A stretch of 64,000 bases of DNA from positions 434,001 to 498,000 of the forward strand of contig JANEZZ010002062.1 of assembly GCA_026122225.1 (NCBI GenBank), read 5' to 3'. Positions within the stretch are counted from its first letter, which is position 1, and each line of letters opens with the position of its first letter. This stretch comes from Heloderma charlesbogerti. Taxonomy: Eukaryota > Chordata > Lepidosauria > Squamata > Helodermatidae. Below the pieces are notes generated by a model. That model was not told the DNA's origin. It worked only from the letters and a program-made list of their open reading frames with translations, and did not search any database. This document shows positions 1-9,870 of this stretch, in pieces. Position numbers and translations under genes: made by a program.

Positions 1-39
1 CTTCGGCCTGCCCAACACTGCAATACAGCTCCTGAGAGC

Positions 40-112
40 TTCTCTGAAATGGAATGTGGCCCTCAGGCTGAAAGAGGTTCTGTCTGTCTATAAATCAGTG
101 GAGGCTGGCAGC
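40..112 (-). mobile_element. hAT MITE fragment (GGGGAACCTC family)
   Basis: About 70 bp resemble one end of the MITE that is complete at 18424-18997, in reverse orientation: the motif GGCTGAAAGAGGTTCTG corresponds to the reverse complement of that element's AACCTCTTTCAGCCC end. Only this end is recognisable. Confidence 0.5.
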
Positions 113-131
113 TCCGATACCACTGGGATGG

Positions 132-240
132 TGAATCCGCTCCGAGTTTCAGTCAGAACCAGTCAGAACTTTAAAGGAGATATCCATGGTGCAAGCCAAT
201 CAGTTCTGGCTGGTTCTGACTGAAACCTGGAGTGGATTCA
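132..240. repeat. 39-bp inverted repeat, hairpin
   Basis: Two 39-base arms (132-170 and 202-240) are reverse complements with about four mismatches around a 31-base loop. The arms begin TGAATCCGCTCC and end GGAGTGGATTCA. No repeat family was recognised; it may be a small foldback MITE. Confidence 0.75.
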
Positions 241-681
241 CTGCCCCACTGACATTGGAGCCACCCGCCTCCACTGCTATAAATCAAAATAATATCAGCC
301 CGGTATTGAGTTGTGCAATTAGAATTCCTGGTGCCCAGAAACCTCTCCCCCCCTTCCAGAAAGTGGTGTGCGCCCAACTGAATCACACTTCTGCCTCTGG
401 CACTGTCCTTGGTTTCTGCTGTGTGATGCTGTGAGCTCCCAGTTGTGCCCGAGATGCGGTTTGCTAAACAGCATTGCAAGTCTATTGCATGCGACTGACA
501 ATTCTGATTAGTGCTAATGTGGGGGGAGCAGTGCCAGAGAGCTGCAGACTGGAGGAGCTGGCAGGAAGCCGCCTCTGGAAGAAGAAGAAAAAGCTCTTTA
601 TTTTCTAATAATCTCTTCATTAGGTTTGAAATCTCCCTATGTAACAACACTGTTGATGAGCAACAGGATCCGCCTGCCAGA

Positions 682-2694
682 TCAGACACGGGCTAGAGCT
701 GTATCTTCAGCCTATCACGTGGCGGTGAAGGCAGCAAAAAAGGAATATTATGCTGCCTCCATCGCGTCTGCAGAGTGCTGTCCCAGGAGGCTGTTCCAAG
801 TGGTCCGGAGCCTGGTCGGTCCTGTGGCTCCGGAACCACTGGAGCATTCTAAGGCCTCCTGTGAGGCCTTGGCAAGGCAACTTTGCAGATAAAATTGATC
901 AGATTAGGTGTGTTACTCCGCACGCTGTGGATACAGTTAGTGAGCAAGAGGCGGCCTGTGGCAAACCGGTTTTGTGGGATCGGTTCCAGCTTCTTCCTCC
1001 TGATGAAGTGGACAAGGTGCTTTCATCTTTAAGGCCGACCACCTGCTTACTTGATCCTTGCCCATCTTGGCTCATTATGAGCTGCAGAGAGAGACTGGGT
1101 GAGGGGATCAGGGTGGTGGTGAACGCCTCCCTTGAGGAGGGAGTGATGCCATCAGCCCTCAAGGAGGCAGTGATAAGACCGCTCTTAAAGAAGCCCTTCT
1201 TGGATCCTCAAGTTCTGAACAACTTTCACCCAGTCTCAAATCTGCCATTTTTGGGCAAGGTGATTGAGCGGGTGGTGGCGGTGCAGTTGAAGGCACACTT
1301 GGAAGAAACTGATTATCTAGACCCATTTCAGTTGGGCTTCAGGCCTGGGCATGGGACAGAAATGGCCTTGGTCACCTTGGTAGATGATATGAGGAGGGCT
1401 CTGGATAGGGGTGAATGCTCCTTCCTTGTTCTCCTCGACCTCTCAGCGGCTTTTGATACCGTTGACCACAGTATCCTCCTGGACTGCCTGGAGGGGTTGG
1501 GCATTGGGGACACAGTATTGCAGTGGTTCCGGTCCTTCCTCTCTGGCAGGTACCAGAGGGTAGCACTGGGAGAAGAGGTTTCGGACTCGTGGCCACTTAC
1601 TTGTGGGGTGCCACAGGGTTCCATCCTCTCCCCGATGCTATTTAACATCTATGTGAAGCCGCTGGGGGCTATCATCAGGAGGTCCGGGGTGCAGTGTCAT
1701 CAATATGCGGATGACACGCAGCTCTACCTCTCGTTTAAATCTTCACCAAGGTTGGCCGTAGAATCCCTGTCCAAATGTCTGGAGACGGTGAGTGGCTGGA
1801 TGGTGAGGTATAGGCTGAAGCTGAACCCTGACAAGACCGAGGTACTTTTTGGTGGGAGACAAGAGGAGGCTGGGGGATGTTGACCTGGTGTTGAATGGGG
1901 TACGGCTACCCTTGAAAGACCAGGTCTGCAGCCTGGGAGTCATTTTGGACTCCCAGCTGTCCATGGAGGCTCAGGTGTCAGCTGTGAGCCGGACAGCGCT
2001 GTATCAACTCCATCGGTACGGCGTCTGCCCCCCTTCCTTCCTGACCATCTGCTCCCATTGGTAGTACATGCCCTGGTCTCCTCTCGTTTAGACTACTGTA
2101 ATGTGCTCTACATGGGGTTACCCTTGAAGACGGTTCGGAAACTGCAGCTGGTACAGAACGCGGCGGCTCGCCTGATTAAAGGCAGCCGCAGGCGAGATCA
2201 CATCACTTCAGTGCTGAAGGAGTTGCACTGGTTACCAGTTGTTTTCCGGGCCAAATTCAAGGTGTTGGTTTTGACCTTTAAAACCCTATATGGTTCCGGC
2301 CCAGCCTATCTTAAGGAGCTCCTCCAGCACCACCAGACAGGCTGCTTAACAAGATCAGCCTCGGATGGCCTTCTGTCTGTTCCATCAGCCAGGACAGCTA
2401 GATTGATGGGGACGAGGGAGAGGGTCTTTTCTGTGGTGGCCCTCACTCTGTGGAACTCCCTCCCTAGGGAACTCCGTCATGCCCCCTCTTTAATGAGCTT
2501 CCGTCATGCATTAAAAATGTGGTTGTTCAGGCAGGCATTTGGGGTGGGTTAGGGTATTTTAGGAAATGTTTTTATTGTAGAATTTTATTGTTTTAAACTG
2601 TTTTATTGTATGTTGTACATCGCCCAGAGTGGCTGGGTGACCAGCCCGATGGGTGATTAATAAATTTAATAATAAATAAATAAATAAATAAAAA
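682..2694 (+). mobile_element. 5'-truncated L2-type LINE
   Basis: A non-LTR retrotransposon of the L2/CR1 group. It contains a reverse transcriptase reading frame and ends in an L2-like 3' tail followed by an (AATA)n tract at about 2660-2694. A perfect 14-bp target-site duplication, ATCCGCCTGCCAGA, flanks it at 668-681 and 2695-2708. The 5' part of a full LINE (ORF1 and the endonuclease) is missing, as expected from incomplete reverse transcription. The intact duplication points to a fairly recent insertion, although the reading frame is broken. Confidence 0.9.
683..2552 (+). pseudogene. L2 ORF2 reverse transcriptase, frameshifted
   Basis: Remnant of the LINE ORF2 protein, which in intact elements nicks the target and copies its own RNA into DNA. 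The first frame (to about 890) shows the linker before the RT domain. The second frame (about 890-1880) carries the RT core: a thumb-side FLGKVIERVV segment, motif A as LLDLSAAFDTVDH, the GVPQGSILSP motif, and an intact QYADDTQLY catalytic box at about 1698-1724. A third frame (about 1850-2055) and a fourth (2058-2552) cover the C-terminal region, including SRLDYCNVLY, LHWLPV and LWNSLP typical of L2/CR1 elements. At least three frameshifts make it inactive. Confidence 0.9.
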
Positions 2695-2759
2695 ATCCGC
2701 CTGCCAGAGGGTTTGGACTAAACTGAAAACACTTCGGAATGACTTCTTTTGAGATCAAG

Positions 2760-2888
2760 GCTGGGGAAGCTTTAGCCCTCCAGATGTTGTTGGTCTTCAC
2801 CTCCCATCGGCCCCAGCCTGCATGGCCAGGGATGATGGGAGTTGTAGTCCAACAACAGTTAGAGGACCACAGAATCCCTGCCCCTGTT
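2760..2888. mobile_element. Palindromic hAT MITE (ACTACAACTCCCA family)
   Basis: The right half has GATGGGAGTTGTAGTCCAAC; the left half is diverged (GGTCTTCACCTCCCATC). Its right end, CCCTGCCCCTG, belongs to the subfamily with CAGGGGTGGGG-type ends. Confidence 0.75.
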
Positions 2889-2894
2889 CTAGAT

Positions 2895-2966
2895 TTAGGG
2901 TGGGTGGGGAATGCTGGGATTTGTAGGCGTTTTTTCTGTCTAAACATGCATAGGATTGCATCCTAA
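2895..2966. mobile_element. Fragment of GCAATCCTATGCATG palindromic repeat
   Basis: Contains GGGAATGCTGGGATTTGTAG and then TCTAAACATGCATAGGATTGC, the same order as the right half of the complete copy at 35908-36046. The left half is missing. Confidence 0.6.
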
Positions 2967-3423
2967 AACACTCTGGAAACTTTGATCTCCTGTCCATCTC
3001 TCTTGACCCACTAGGAACAAATGGAAGCAGACTCCGTTTAAGAGCTGACCTACTTGTACGGACGTATCACATGGTACAGCTCTCTCAGGATTGTGCCACG
3101 CAAATTCCATGCTCATGGAAAGACAGCATGCCAGTCAAATATGTTCTTCTAGAGGAGCCTTCTCCTTGCTGGAGGCAGTTTTCCTCCTGCCTGGCTGACT
3201 TTGGTATTGGAGTCGTGGTTGGGTGAAACGGCTTCAGACAGAGGAGTGTGGGGAAGTAAGGGGAGGAGCGGGAAGGGTTTGCTCCCATCTGCTGTGTGCT
3301 CCCTTTCTCTTTAAAGTGACCCCCACCTCTGCTTTATCAGTATGTGCGTCTTTAACAAACACATTTGGTTTGGCCCGCGCAGTCTCCTGCCTGTTGCGAA
3401 GGGCTTATTGCATCAAGGGATTG

Positions 3424-3425
3424 AT

Positions 3426-3464
<39 letters not shown>
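3424..3464. repeat. (AACT)n microsatellite
   Basis: About ten uninterrupted AACT units. Confidence 0.95.
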
Positions 3465-4128
3465 GTACATTTTGTGTTTCGCCAACAAGGTACTGATTGA
3501 ACTTGGGGGTGGCTGGACAGGGCAAAAACAAGTCCAGAAAGAGATCATGTGAATCAAACGTTGGCGAAAGCCGCTGCATATTTGGAGAGATGCAAATCCA
3601 CCAGAGTGAAGGTGTTGCATTGCAAGCAACAGTGTCTCCTCGCCCTCCCCTGTTCCCTGTTGGCTAGGCCCTGCAACTTTGAAGTTGTGCTTGAACAGAG
3701 TCCCTGATTTCCTTTTCCACATCCTGGTCCAGCAGTCCTGATCCCTCTGTCGAGGTCAACTGGGTCCGTGAGAACCCTCTGAGCACTCTCTGCGGCAGGA
3801 AGTGACGGCCAAAGATTCCCCTCCACACAGCTGTTGTGACATCGAGGCTCCAGCAGCTGGAGGCCGTGTCTGAGCAATGAAACGTCCCGGGGGGGGGGGG
3901 AGACCTTGAGCCCACTTCTAAGGGCTGGAATCTGTCCCTGGCGGGGAAAGGAGGCTTGTTCCTGATTGGCCTGCCTGTGAATGCTGGACTGCAAGGGCAA
4001 TGCAAAGCCCTTGACTTGTTACAGTTGCCCTCACTCCCCCCTGCCCAGGAAGAACACAAACAAATGCTGGAGACTTGCCCATTGGCAGACAAGTCCTGGG
4101 AAAGTAACCCCCACTGGGCTAGGTAGGC

Positions 4129-4252
4129 CAGCCTTTGCCAACCTGGTGCCCTCCAGATGTGTTGGACTGCAACTCCCATCAGCATCACTTGCTGGGGGAT
4201 TATGGGAGTTGTAGTCCAACATATCTGGAGGGCACCAGGTTGGGGAAGGCTG
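4129..4252. mobile_element. Palindromic hAT MITE with TSD
   Basis: The termini are CAGCCTTTGCCAACCTGGTG and its inverted counterpart ending GGGGAAGGCTG. The flanking 8-mers AGGTAGGC (4121-4128) and AGGGAGGC (4253-4260) match at 7 of 8 bases, as expected for a hAT target-site duplication. The arms carry GGACTGCAACTCCCATCA and GGGAGTTGTAGTCCAAC. Confidence 0.85.
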
Positions 4253-4333
4253 AGGGAGGCAGTCAAATCCACATTTCCAAAGCAAGAGGTGCTATGGCCC
4301 ACCTAACTGTTTTGTTTGTGGGTATGCCCTAAT

Positions 4334-4530
4334 GAGGGAAAGGCACTCTGCCCATGCTCAGAGGGAGTATGTTTATTTGTGGAGGGAAAGGCACTCTGCC
4401 CATGCTCAGAGGGAGTCTTTTTATTTGTGGGTATGCTCTAATGAGGGAAAGGCACTCTGCCCATGCTCAGAGGGAGTCTGTTTATTTGTGGAGGGAAAGG
4501 CAGTCTGCCCATGCTCAGAGGAAATCTATT
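4334..4530. repeat. Minisatellite with 109-bp higher-order unit
   Basis: Four copies of a GAGGGAAAGGCACTCTGCCC unit start at 4334, 4382, 4443 and 4491. The 48/61/48-bp spacing means a 109-bp dimer was duplicated. One frame stays open (4354-4743) only because of the repeat; no gene is inferred. Confidence 0.9.
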
Positions 4531-5067
4531 ACATCACATGATCCAGAGCTGGCATTGAAAAACTGGCTCAGATTCAAAGGTCTGGTGAGATGGACAGTTG
4601 GTACAACTGCATGCCTTCCAAAAATAGTTTCACAGAGACATTCGTGTGGACTTGAAACAGTTCTCAGACGAAGGATCATTGCCGGAGTACCCTGCCCTTT
4701 CCCAATTTTTGTTTCACATCCTATCCCAAAAAGAGCTCTGTGAAACTCAAAAGTTAGTTCACTCTTTGGTGAATTTCAGGGTCAAACTAGATGCGTGAAG
4801 CGGCCACATGTATGTTAAACACTGCTCATGTATAACGTGGGGCTAGGGTGGGTATTCCTTTGCACAAAAAGGAGTGAGTGAGTCGGGGGGGAAATTTGGC
4901 CTACCTTACCTCACTGCACTGCACTGCTTTGAAGCAGGCTTTCCTCCCAGCTCAGAAGTGAGCTTGTTGTGAAGAAACAGTGTAAAGTTATGGAACACAT
5001 AGAGGTGAGGCAGGGGAGAGAGGTGGAGCTCGTTCCTATTCCTCGGCATGCTCCCTTTTGTGTAAAG

Positions 5068-5180
5068 CATGGGTATTGAACCTCTTTCAGTCCGAGAGCC
5101 AAATTCCATTTTGGAGAAGCTGCAGGGGGTGGGGATGGTTGGTCAGGGAAGGGGGCGTGGCTTTGCACCCCTGATGTAAG
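5068..5180 (+). mobile_element. hAT MITE fragment (AACCTCTTTCAG family)
   Basis: Matches the left portion of the MITE at 18424 (TTGAACCTCTTTCAGTCCGAG, then GCCAAATTCC and GGGGGCGTGGC). Internal and right parts are missing. Confidence 0.55.
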
Positions 5181-5339
5181 GAGTAGACCTTGTTTCTGGC
5201 CACAGCCCTTCTTTAAAGTAGCAGACCATTTAACTCAATATCAATATATTTATCGCTGTAAACCAGAGAGAAAATGGTGTTTAACATAGATGCGCTTGCA
5301 CCACATGTCTGGCTTGGCCCTAAGAAAAGCATTACACAC

Positions 5340-5702
5340 TTAGGGGTAGGTGTATGTTCTGCTTTACAGGGGACAGTCCTCTGTTTGAAGGCCCATCCAG
5401 TTCAAGGGCCTTCTTGGTAGTGGGCCCCACCCTCTGGAACGCTCTCCCACGTAGGGTCTAAGAGGTGGAAACTGTGGAGAGCTGTAGATGCCTCTTGAAG
5501 ACATATCTATTTACTCAAGCATCTCCTGATGTAATTACACTAGTGTTTTACTGTTTCGTAGAATGTTCTAATGTGTTTATGATTTTATACTTCTTTTATA
5601 TTGGGTTTTATATTGTCTTTTATGTCTTTTTATGTAAACCGCTTAGAGATCGTAGGATATCAAGCAGTATACAAGTAGTTTAAATAAAACATAAATAAAT
5701 AA
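5340..5702 (+). mobile_element. L2-like LINE 3' end
   Basis: The last ~360 bp of an L2-type element. The conserved C-terminal coding remnant (GGCCCCACCCTCTGGAACGC, for the TLWN motif) is followed by an AT-rich 3' UTR, a TAAACCGCTTAGAGATCG-type tail and a terminal ATAAATAAATAA. Confidence 0.7.
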
Positions 5703-5721
5703 GACTGGTGTAAAAGGAAAA

Positions 5722-5977
5722 TTGGGGCCTTGAAGTTGCCCATCAACAGTTAGCATGTGGACAGCACACTGAATAGGCACACAGGTCACCTGGCCACAGC
5801 CTTCCCTACTAGGCCGAGAAGTATTGCATTTCTATTTACAACTACGAGTAATTATTTCTAACTTTGCATCTATGTGTATTAGCATATGCAAATCTGCATC
5901 ATCTTTTGCTTTTTGGATTTTGGTGATGCATTTCTTTTTTGTGGGGGTGGGGAGGGGGTGTCGAAGTAGCCACCCTA
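5722..5977 (+). mobile_element. TAGGGTGGCC-family DNA transposon relic
   Basis: Shares GGGGCCTTGAAGTTGCCCAT, a long CTTTGCATCTATGTGTATTAG segment and a right end AGTAGCCACCCTA with the copy at 29013-29284. The left terminus is lost. The superfamily is not certain. Confidence 0.55.
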
Positions 5978-6518
5978 TCTGTGCTGCTGCTTCCTTAAGG
6001 AACACGTGGTGTATTCTTTCTGTGCAGTGCGCGAGAGGCCAGCTGCGGGTGGTGGTGGAATTCCCTCTGGCGGATGAGCCCAGGAATCTGATGATGTGCC
6101 TTGTGAGATGTGCACTCATTCCCAAGTGTACATTTATGTGGGAGTTGAGGATGGGGTGAAGAAGGAGAGGTGAAAGATTTCCAGCAGCCAAAGAAATTCT
6201 CTTGGGCCGATGTAATGAATGGTTGGAAATAGATGATTGTTGTTGGTTTTTTTTTAATATAGTTGAAATTGGTATGATAGAGGCATTGTTTGATGTACTT
6301 ACACATTTGCCCTGTAGTCATCACTGGTCAAACAGGTTTTCTAGAAGAGAAAAGATTGATTGAATGTGGTGAGGGCACTTCCAAAGTGGCCCCACTGAGC
6401 TAAAAATATTGCATTGCTCCTCGCCCTCAAAAATTCCTAACCCCTCTTCATAGAACTACAGTTCCCAGGGTCCCTGGGAGTGGTTTTTATTCATTTATAA
6501 ATACATAAATGATAGCTT

Positions 6519-6612
6519 TAGGCTGCAATCCTATACATACTTACCTGGGAGTAAGCCCCATTGTACTCAGTGGGAGTTTCTTCAGAGTAGGTAAATACAG
6601 GATTGTGCCTTT
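6519..6612. mobile_element. GCAATCCTATAC palindromic repeat copy
   Basis: Begins TAGGCTGCAATCCTATAC and ends ACAGGATTGTGCCTTTAA. The core is ACCTGGGAGTAAGCCCCATT facing CAGTGGGAGTTTC. It is a short inverted-repeat element without a coding region. Confidence 0.6.
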
Positions 6613-6770
6613 AAACTAACTTACATCTGTGGTGTAGTTACTCCTTAATAATTTCCATGGCCAAAGCTTCTGTGTGTATTCTGCATAACCCCAGAAGGAT
6701 TGTGTGCTGCCCATTTCAAGAGTTAAGGCTGAATGCACATTTGTACACACCACTTGGAAAGGTGTCAGAT

Positions 6771-6937
6771 AGAATCACAGAATCATAGGGTTGGAAGGGG
6801 CCTACAAGACCATCGAGTCCAACCCCCTGCTCAATGCAGGAAGCCTGATTCCCAGGCAGAATCCCATCCAAGGACTAACCAGGGCTGACCCTGCTTAGCT
6901 TCTGAGATCAGACGAGATCAGGCACATCTAGCCCTTT
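6771..6937 (-). mobile_element. SINE with 5S rRNA head and CR1 tail
   Basis: Read on the minus strand, the 5' half resembles vertebrate 5S rRNA, including the internal promoter zone (TCAGAAGCTAAGCAGGGTCA, then TGGTTAGTCCTTGGATGGGA). The 3' half is a CR1 LINE tail (GGGGGTTGGACTCGATGG, ending in ATGATTCTGTGATTCT). The 5S head should have supplied the RNA polymerase III promoter and the tail recruited CR1 reverse transcriptase. A second copy is at 47436-47608. 5S-headed SINEs are an established class (SINE3); the subfamily was not identified. Confidence 0.85.
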
Positions 6938-7298
6938 GCTTGTAATGTCACATGTGAAATTTTGAATGTCAAACCTTTTTCAAATTTCACTTTTTGAAAG
7001 CATAGGAAACTCCACTCATGTCCTGTGGATAAATATTATGGCAATAACATTACGTACTAAGTTGCCAGATTTAATGCTTCGTCATCTTCAAAGATCCGCT
7101 CAATTCCTCTGGAAATGTGAGTGCTGGTCGGGTGTGGGGAGCAGAGCAGGGAATCCAAATTAAATATAAGAGAATATAATTTGGATTTATTGTAAGCAAG
7201 TTGGAATTGGCAGATCTTGCTAGAGAATCCCCCACAGGCCTAGCTTGCTCTTGGCTACGTTCTTGAATAGTTGTTTCATGTGCTGATTCATTTAAATC

Positions 7299-7388
7299 CA
7301 CCTTCTCCAAACTGGTGCCCTCCAGATGTGTTGGTCTACAGTCTCCATCATTCCCAGTCAGCATGGACTTTGGGGTTGGAGGAGGCTG
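7299..7388. mobile_element. Truncated palindromic hAT MITE
   Basis: The left arm is present (AACTGGTGCCCTCCAGATGTG and GTCTACAGTCTCCATCATTC), but most of the right arm is deleted and only GGAGGAGGCTG remains. Confidence 0.7.
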
Positions 7389-8066
7389 AGTTAAATGTAT
7401 GGTTTAAAAACAAGAACTATACACTGGAGAGAAATGGAGATGGGAAGGGAAAACCAAACAACTACCAGGGTTGAGTTTGTCTCCCAAGGTTTCATTTGTC
7501 TTGGGCTGCAACGCTGAATCAATTCAAAACCTTTGGATTGACTAAAATGCTACATGGTAACTCTGCAGAGTAACACACTAGTCCCTTAGAGATGATTGCA
7601 TGCTGGGCATTTCTACCTCCTCTCTCCTGCCCCCCCCATCCCTTTTTGGTTCATCCATTTCCTTTCCACACCAGCTGCAGTGGAGAGTGACTGACTGGCA
7701 AGCTGCAATTAAGTCACCCTCTGGTGTGAGCGATGCTGCCTCCTTCCCTAAAAAGAAGTTAGGAAGCTGTTCTTTTCAGAGAGCAGCAGTACAGTTCTTG
7801 TGCGAACATGCCCTTGAAGCCTCCTTTGCTTGGCAATCGCCATGAAATGTTTTGCAGTGTTTTGTTATATTCTGATGACTGAAGAAGCGTGGCTTTCCAT
7901 GAGAGCCTCTATCTTTGCCTACTCCCTGCTGTGCTACAGTTCCACTTGCAGGGAAATCATTCCATAGGGGAGCATTTGAAACTGTGATTTCTCCCCTTGC
8001 AATTTGATACGATACACTCCAGTTCTACCAGACTCCCTTTCTGCTGTTTGTGTGGACCAGGACCTA

Positions 8067-8205
8067 CAGCACCCTTCCCCAACATGGTGTCCTCCAGATG
8101 TTTTGGACGTCAACTTCCATCAGCCCCAGCCAGCATAGCCAATCGACAGGGATCTTGGGAGTCATAGTCAAAATGTTGGGAGGGCACCAGGCTGGGGAAA
8201 AGCTG
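8067..8205. mobile_element. Palindromic hAT MITE
   Basis: Ends CAGCACCCTTCCCCAAC and GGCTGGGGAAAAGCTG. The arms hold GGACGTCAACTTCCATC and GGGAGTCATAGTC, both mutated away from the ACTACAACTCCCA consensus. No target duplication is visible. Confidence 0.75.
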
Positions 8206-8329
8206 CCTTGGAGATTAAGCTTGAAGCCCAGATTTCTACTCTCAAGATTATCCAAAACTTGGTTTGCATAAATGTTTCCAGTTTTGCTTGTTTGAGAATT
8301 CAGACAACCAGAGTCTCCTACAAATTCTG

Positions 8330-8403
8330 TTCCACACTCCCTGGCTGGGGATTATGGGGGTTGTAGTCTACCACATGTAGCAGGCACCAGGTTGGGAAAG
8401 GGT
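8330..8403. mobile_element. Right half of palindromic hAT MITE
   Basis: Only the right arm remains, with TGGGGGTTGTAGTCTACCAC and GGCACCAGGTTGGGAAAG. Confidence 0.65.
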
Positions 8404-8846
8404 GTCTTAGAATCTACATCTGGAGAAGAAGGGCTAGGTAGGCGTGGGATAAATCAAAGACTTATAAGAAATAAGCACTTGGGGGGGGGGCTTTAAGCCT
8501 TGGCTTAAATGAAGCCCTGGTGATACAGATCCAAGCAGGATCAGTGTGAAACCTGGTTTCTCCAGCAGCCTGAAGAAATGCCTTTTTAATTGGGTGTGGG
8601 AGAGTGCTCTCAGATGGAGGGGAGTGGCTTTTTTCATGCAACATTCTGCAGAAGTTTAATGGATTTCAAGGAATCTGCCTACTCCATGGTATCTATCCCA
8701 GCAGTTTTTGCAAACAGTCTCATCCCCGGGGGACGGGGACACACCATAGGGCTTGCTCACACTGAAAACACAGCCTGTCTTAAGATGCTCCTTCAGTAAA
8801 CAGTCTCCTACAGCAATATCACTGTGCATAGTGTACACTGTGGGTA

Positions 8847-8963
8847 GATCCAGATGTAGTCCTGCTTAGAGTAGAACTATTGAAATCAAAGTTTTAGTCG
8901 TGACTAACTTAAGTCCCATTGATTTAAATGGGTCTATTCTGAGTATGACTAAGTCTGGATCTG
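8847..8963. repeat. Foldback repeat (AGTCCTGCTTAGAGTAG)
   Basis: An imperfect inverted repeat of about 43-bp arms, from AGATCCAGATGTAGTCCTGC to GTATGACTAAGTCTGGATCT. It is related to the foldback at 15302-15405 through the shared CCCATTGATTTAAATGGGTC core. Confidence 0.65.
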
Positions 8964-9654
8964 AGCCAATATATTTTGAGGGCAAATGAAAAAGCATAAT
9001 GCACAGATACATTTGTACTGAGTTTGGTCTCAGCCAGATTTCAGTGGTGGAGCTTAAACCTGGGCCATGGGATGCAGTAATGTGCTTTTTTTTTTTTTTT
9101 AAAGGCATCTGCAAGCATGTGCAGAGTCATTCTTCCCTCACTGCTAGCTACAGCATTTCACTACACAGCTGAGGATGGCTTCATATCTGATGTGAACCGT
9201 CTCCAAGCACGTTGGAAGCTCAGTGCTGCTGTTTCTGGAAACAGAACCATTGTCAGAGCGGGTTAACTGCAACCAAACCTGATTTCTCTAACTCCACAGC
9301 CATGAAAGTCGAATACTGCAAGCAGAACACATTTTGCAAAAGACGTTTGATGGCTGTGGTCAAATGCAACAAGTCAATCCAGTACAGCTCGTTCAATTAC
9401 ACAGCTTTAAATAAGTTCACATTATTTCCCCCATGTCCTGTTTCCAAGACTATCAGAGTCTCTCAGTAGGCATGAGCAGAGATATGATATTGCTGAGTGG
9501 CTCAGCCCTGCTTACTTCTGAATAGACATGCACAGGCTTGTTCTGCTTACTTCTGAATAGACATACCTCATCTTGGTACTTGGGATACTCTTTGAAAATG
9601 TTGCTGAGCAATTCAGTCCTGCTTCTGAGTAAGTTAAAGATGGGTAAGAATGAC

Positions 9655-9762
9655 ATTTGGGTCCTCCCACTCCGCCTTTGGCCACACCCCTTTTACCTTT
9701 GGCTCCACCCATGGATGGATTAGAATTTGGCCCTTGGACTGAAAAAGGTGTCCCAGCCCTGA
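9655..9762 (-). mobile_element. hAT MITE fragment (family of 18424-18997)
   Basis: Reverse-oriented end with GCCTTTGGCCACACCCC, TTTGGCTCCACCCATGG and GAATTTGGCCCTTGGACTG, ending GGTGTCCCAGCCCTG. Confidence 0.5.
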
Positions 9763-9870
9763 CCTATCCAGTCCAGCATTCTGGAAAAGAAGCAAAGAGG
9801 TGGCTAGTGGAGTCAGGGTATTAAGTTTCTAGTGAAAGCTCCCAAGCTAGGATGGATGAAGAATTTCCAG

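Noticed and set aside
171..689. 172-codon open frame on the minus strand
   Set aside because: Composition is random, it runs through the foldback repeat at 132-240, and it has no known motif.
4334..4530. CRISPR-like spaced repeats
   Set aside because: Spacers are themselves repeated, the DNA is vertebrate, and there are no cas genes; it is a minisatellite.
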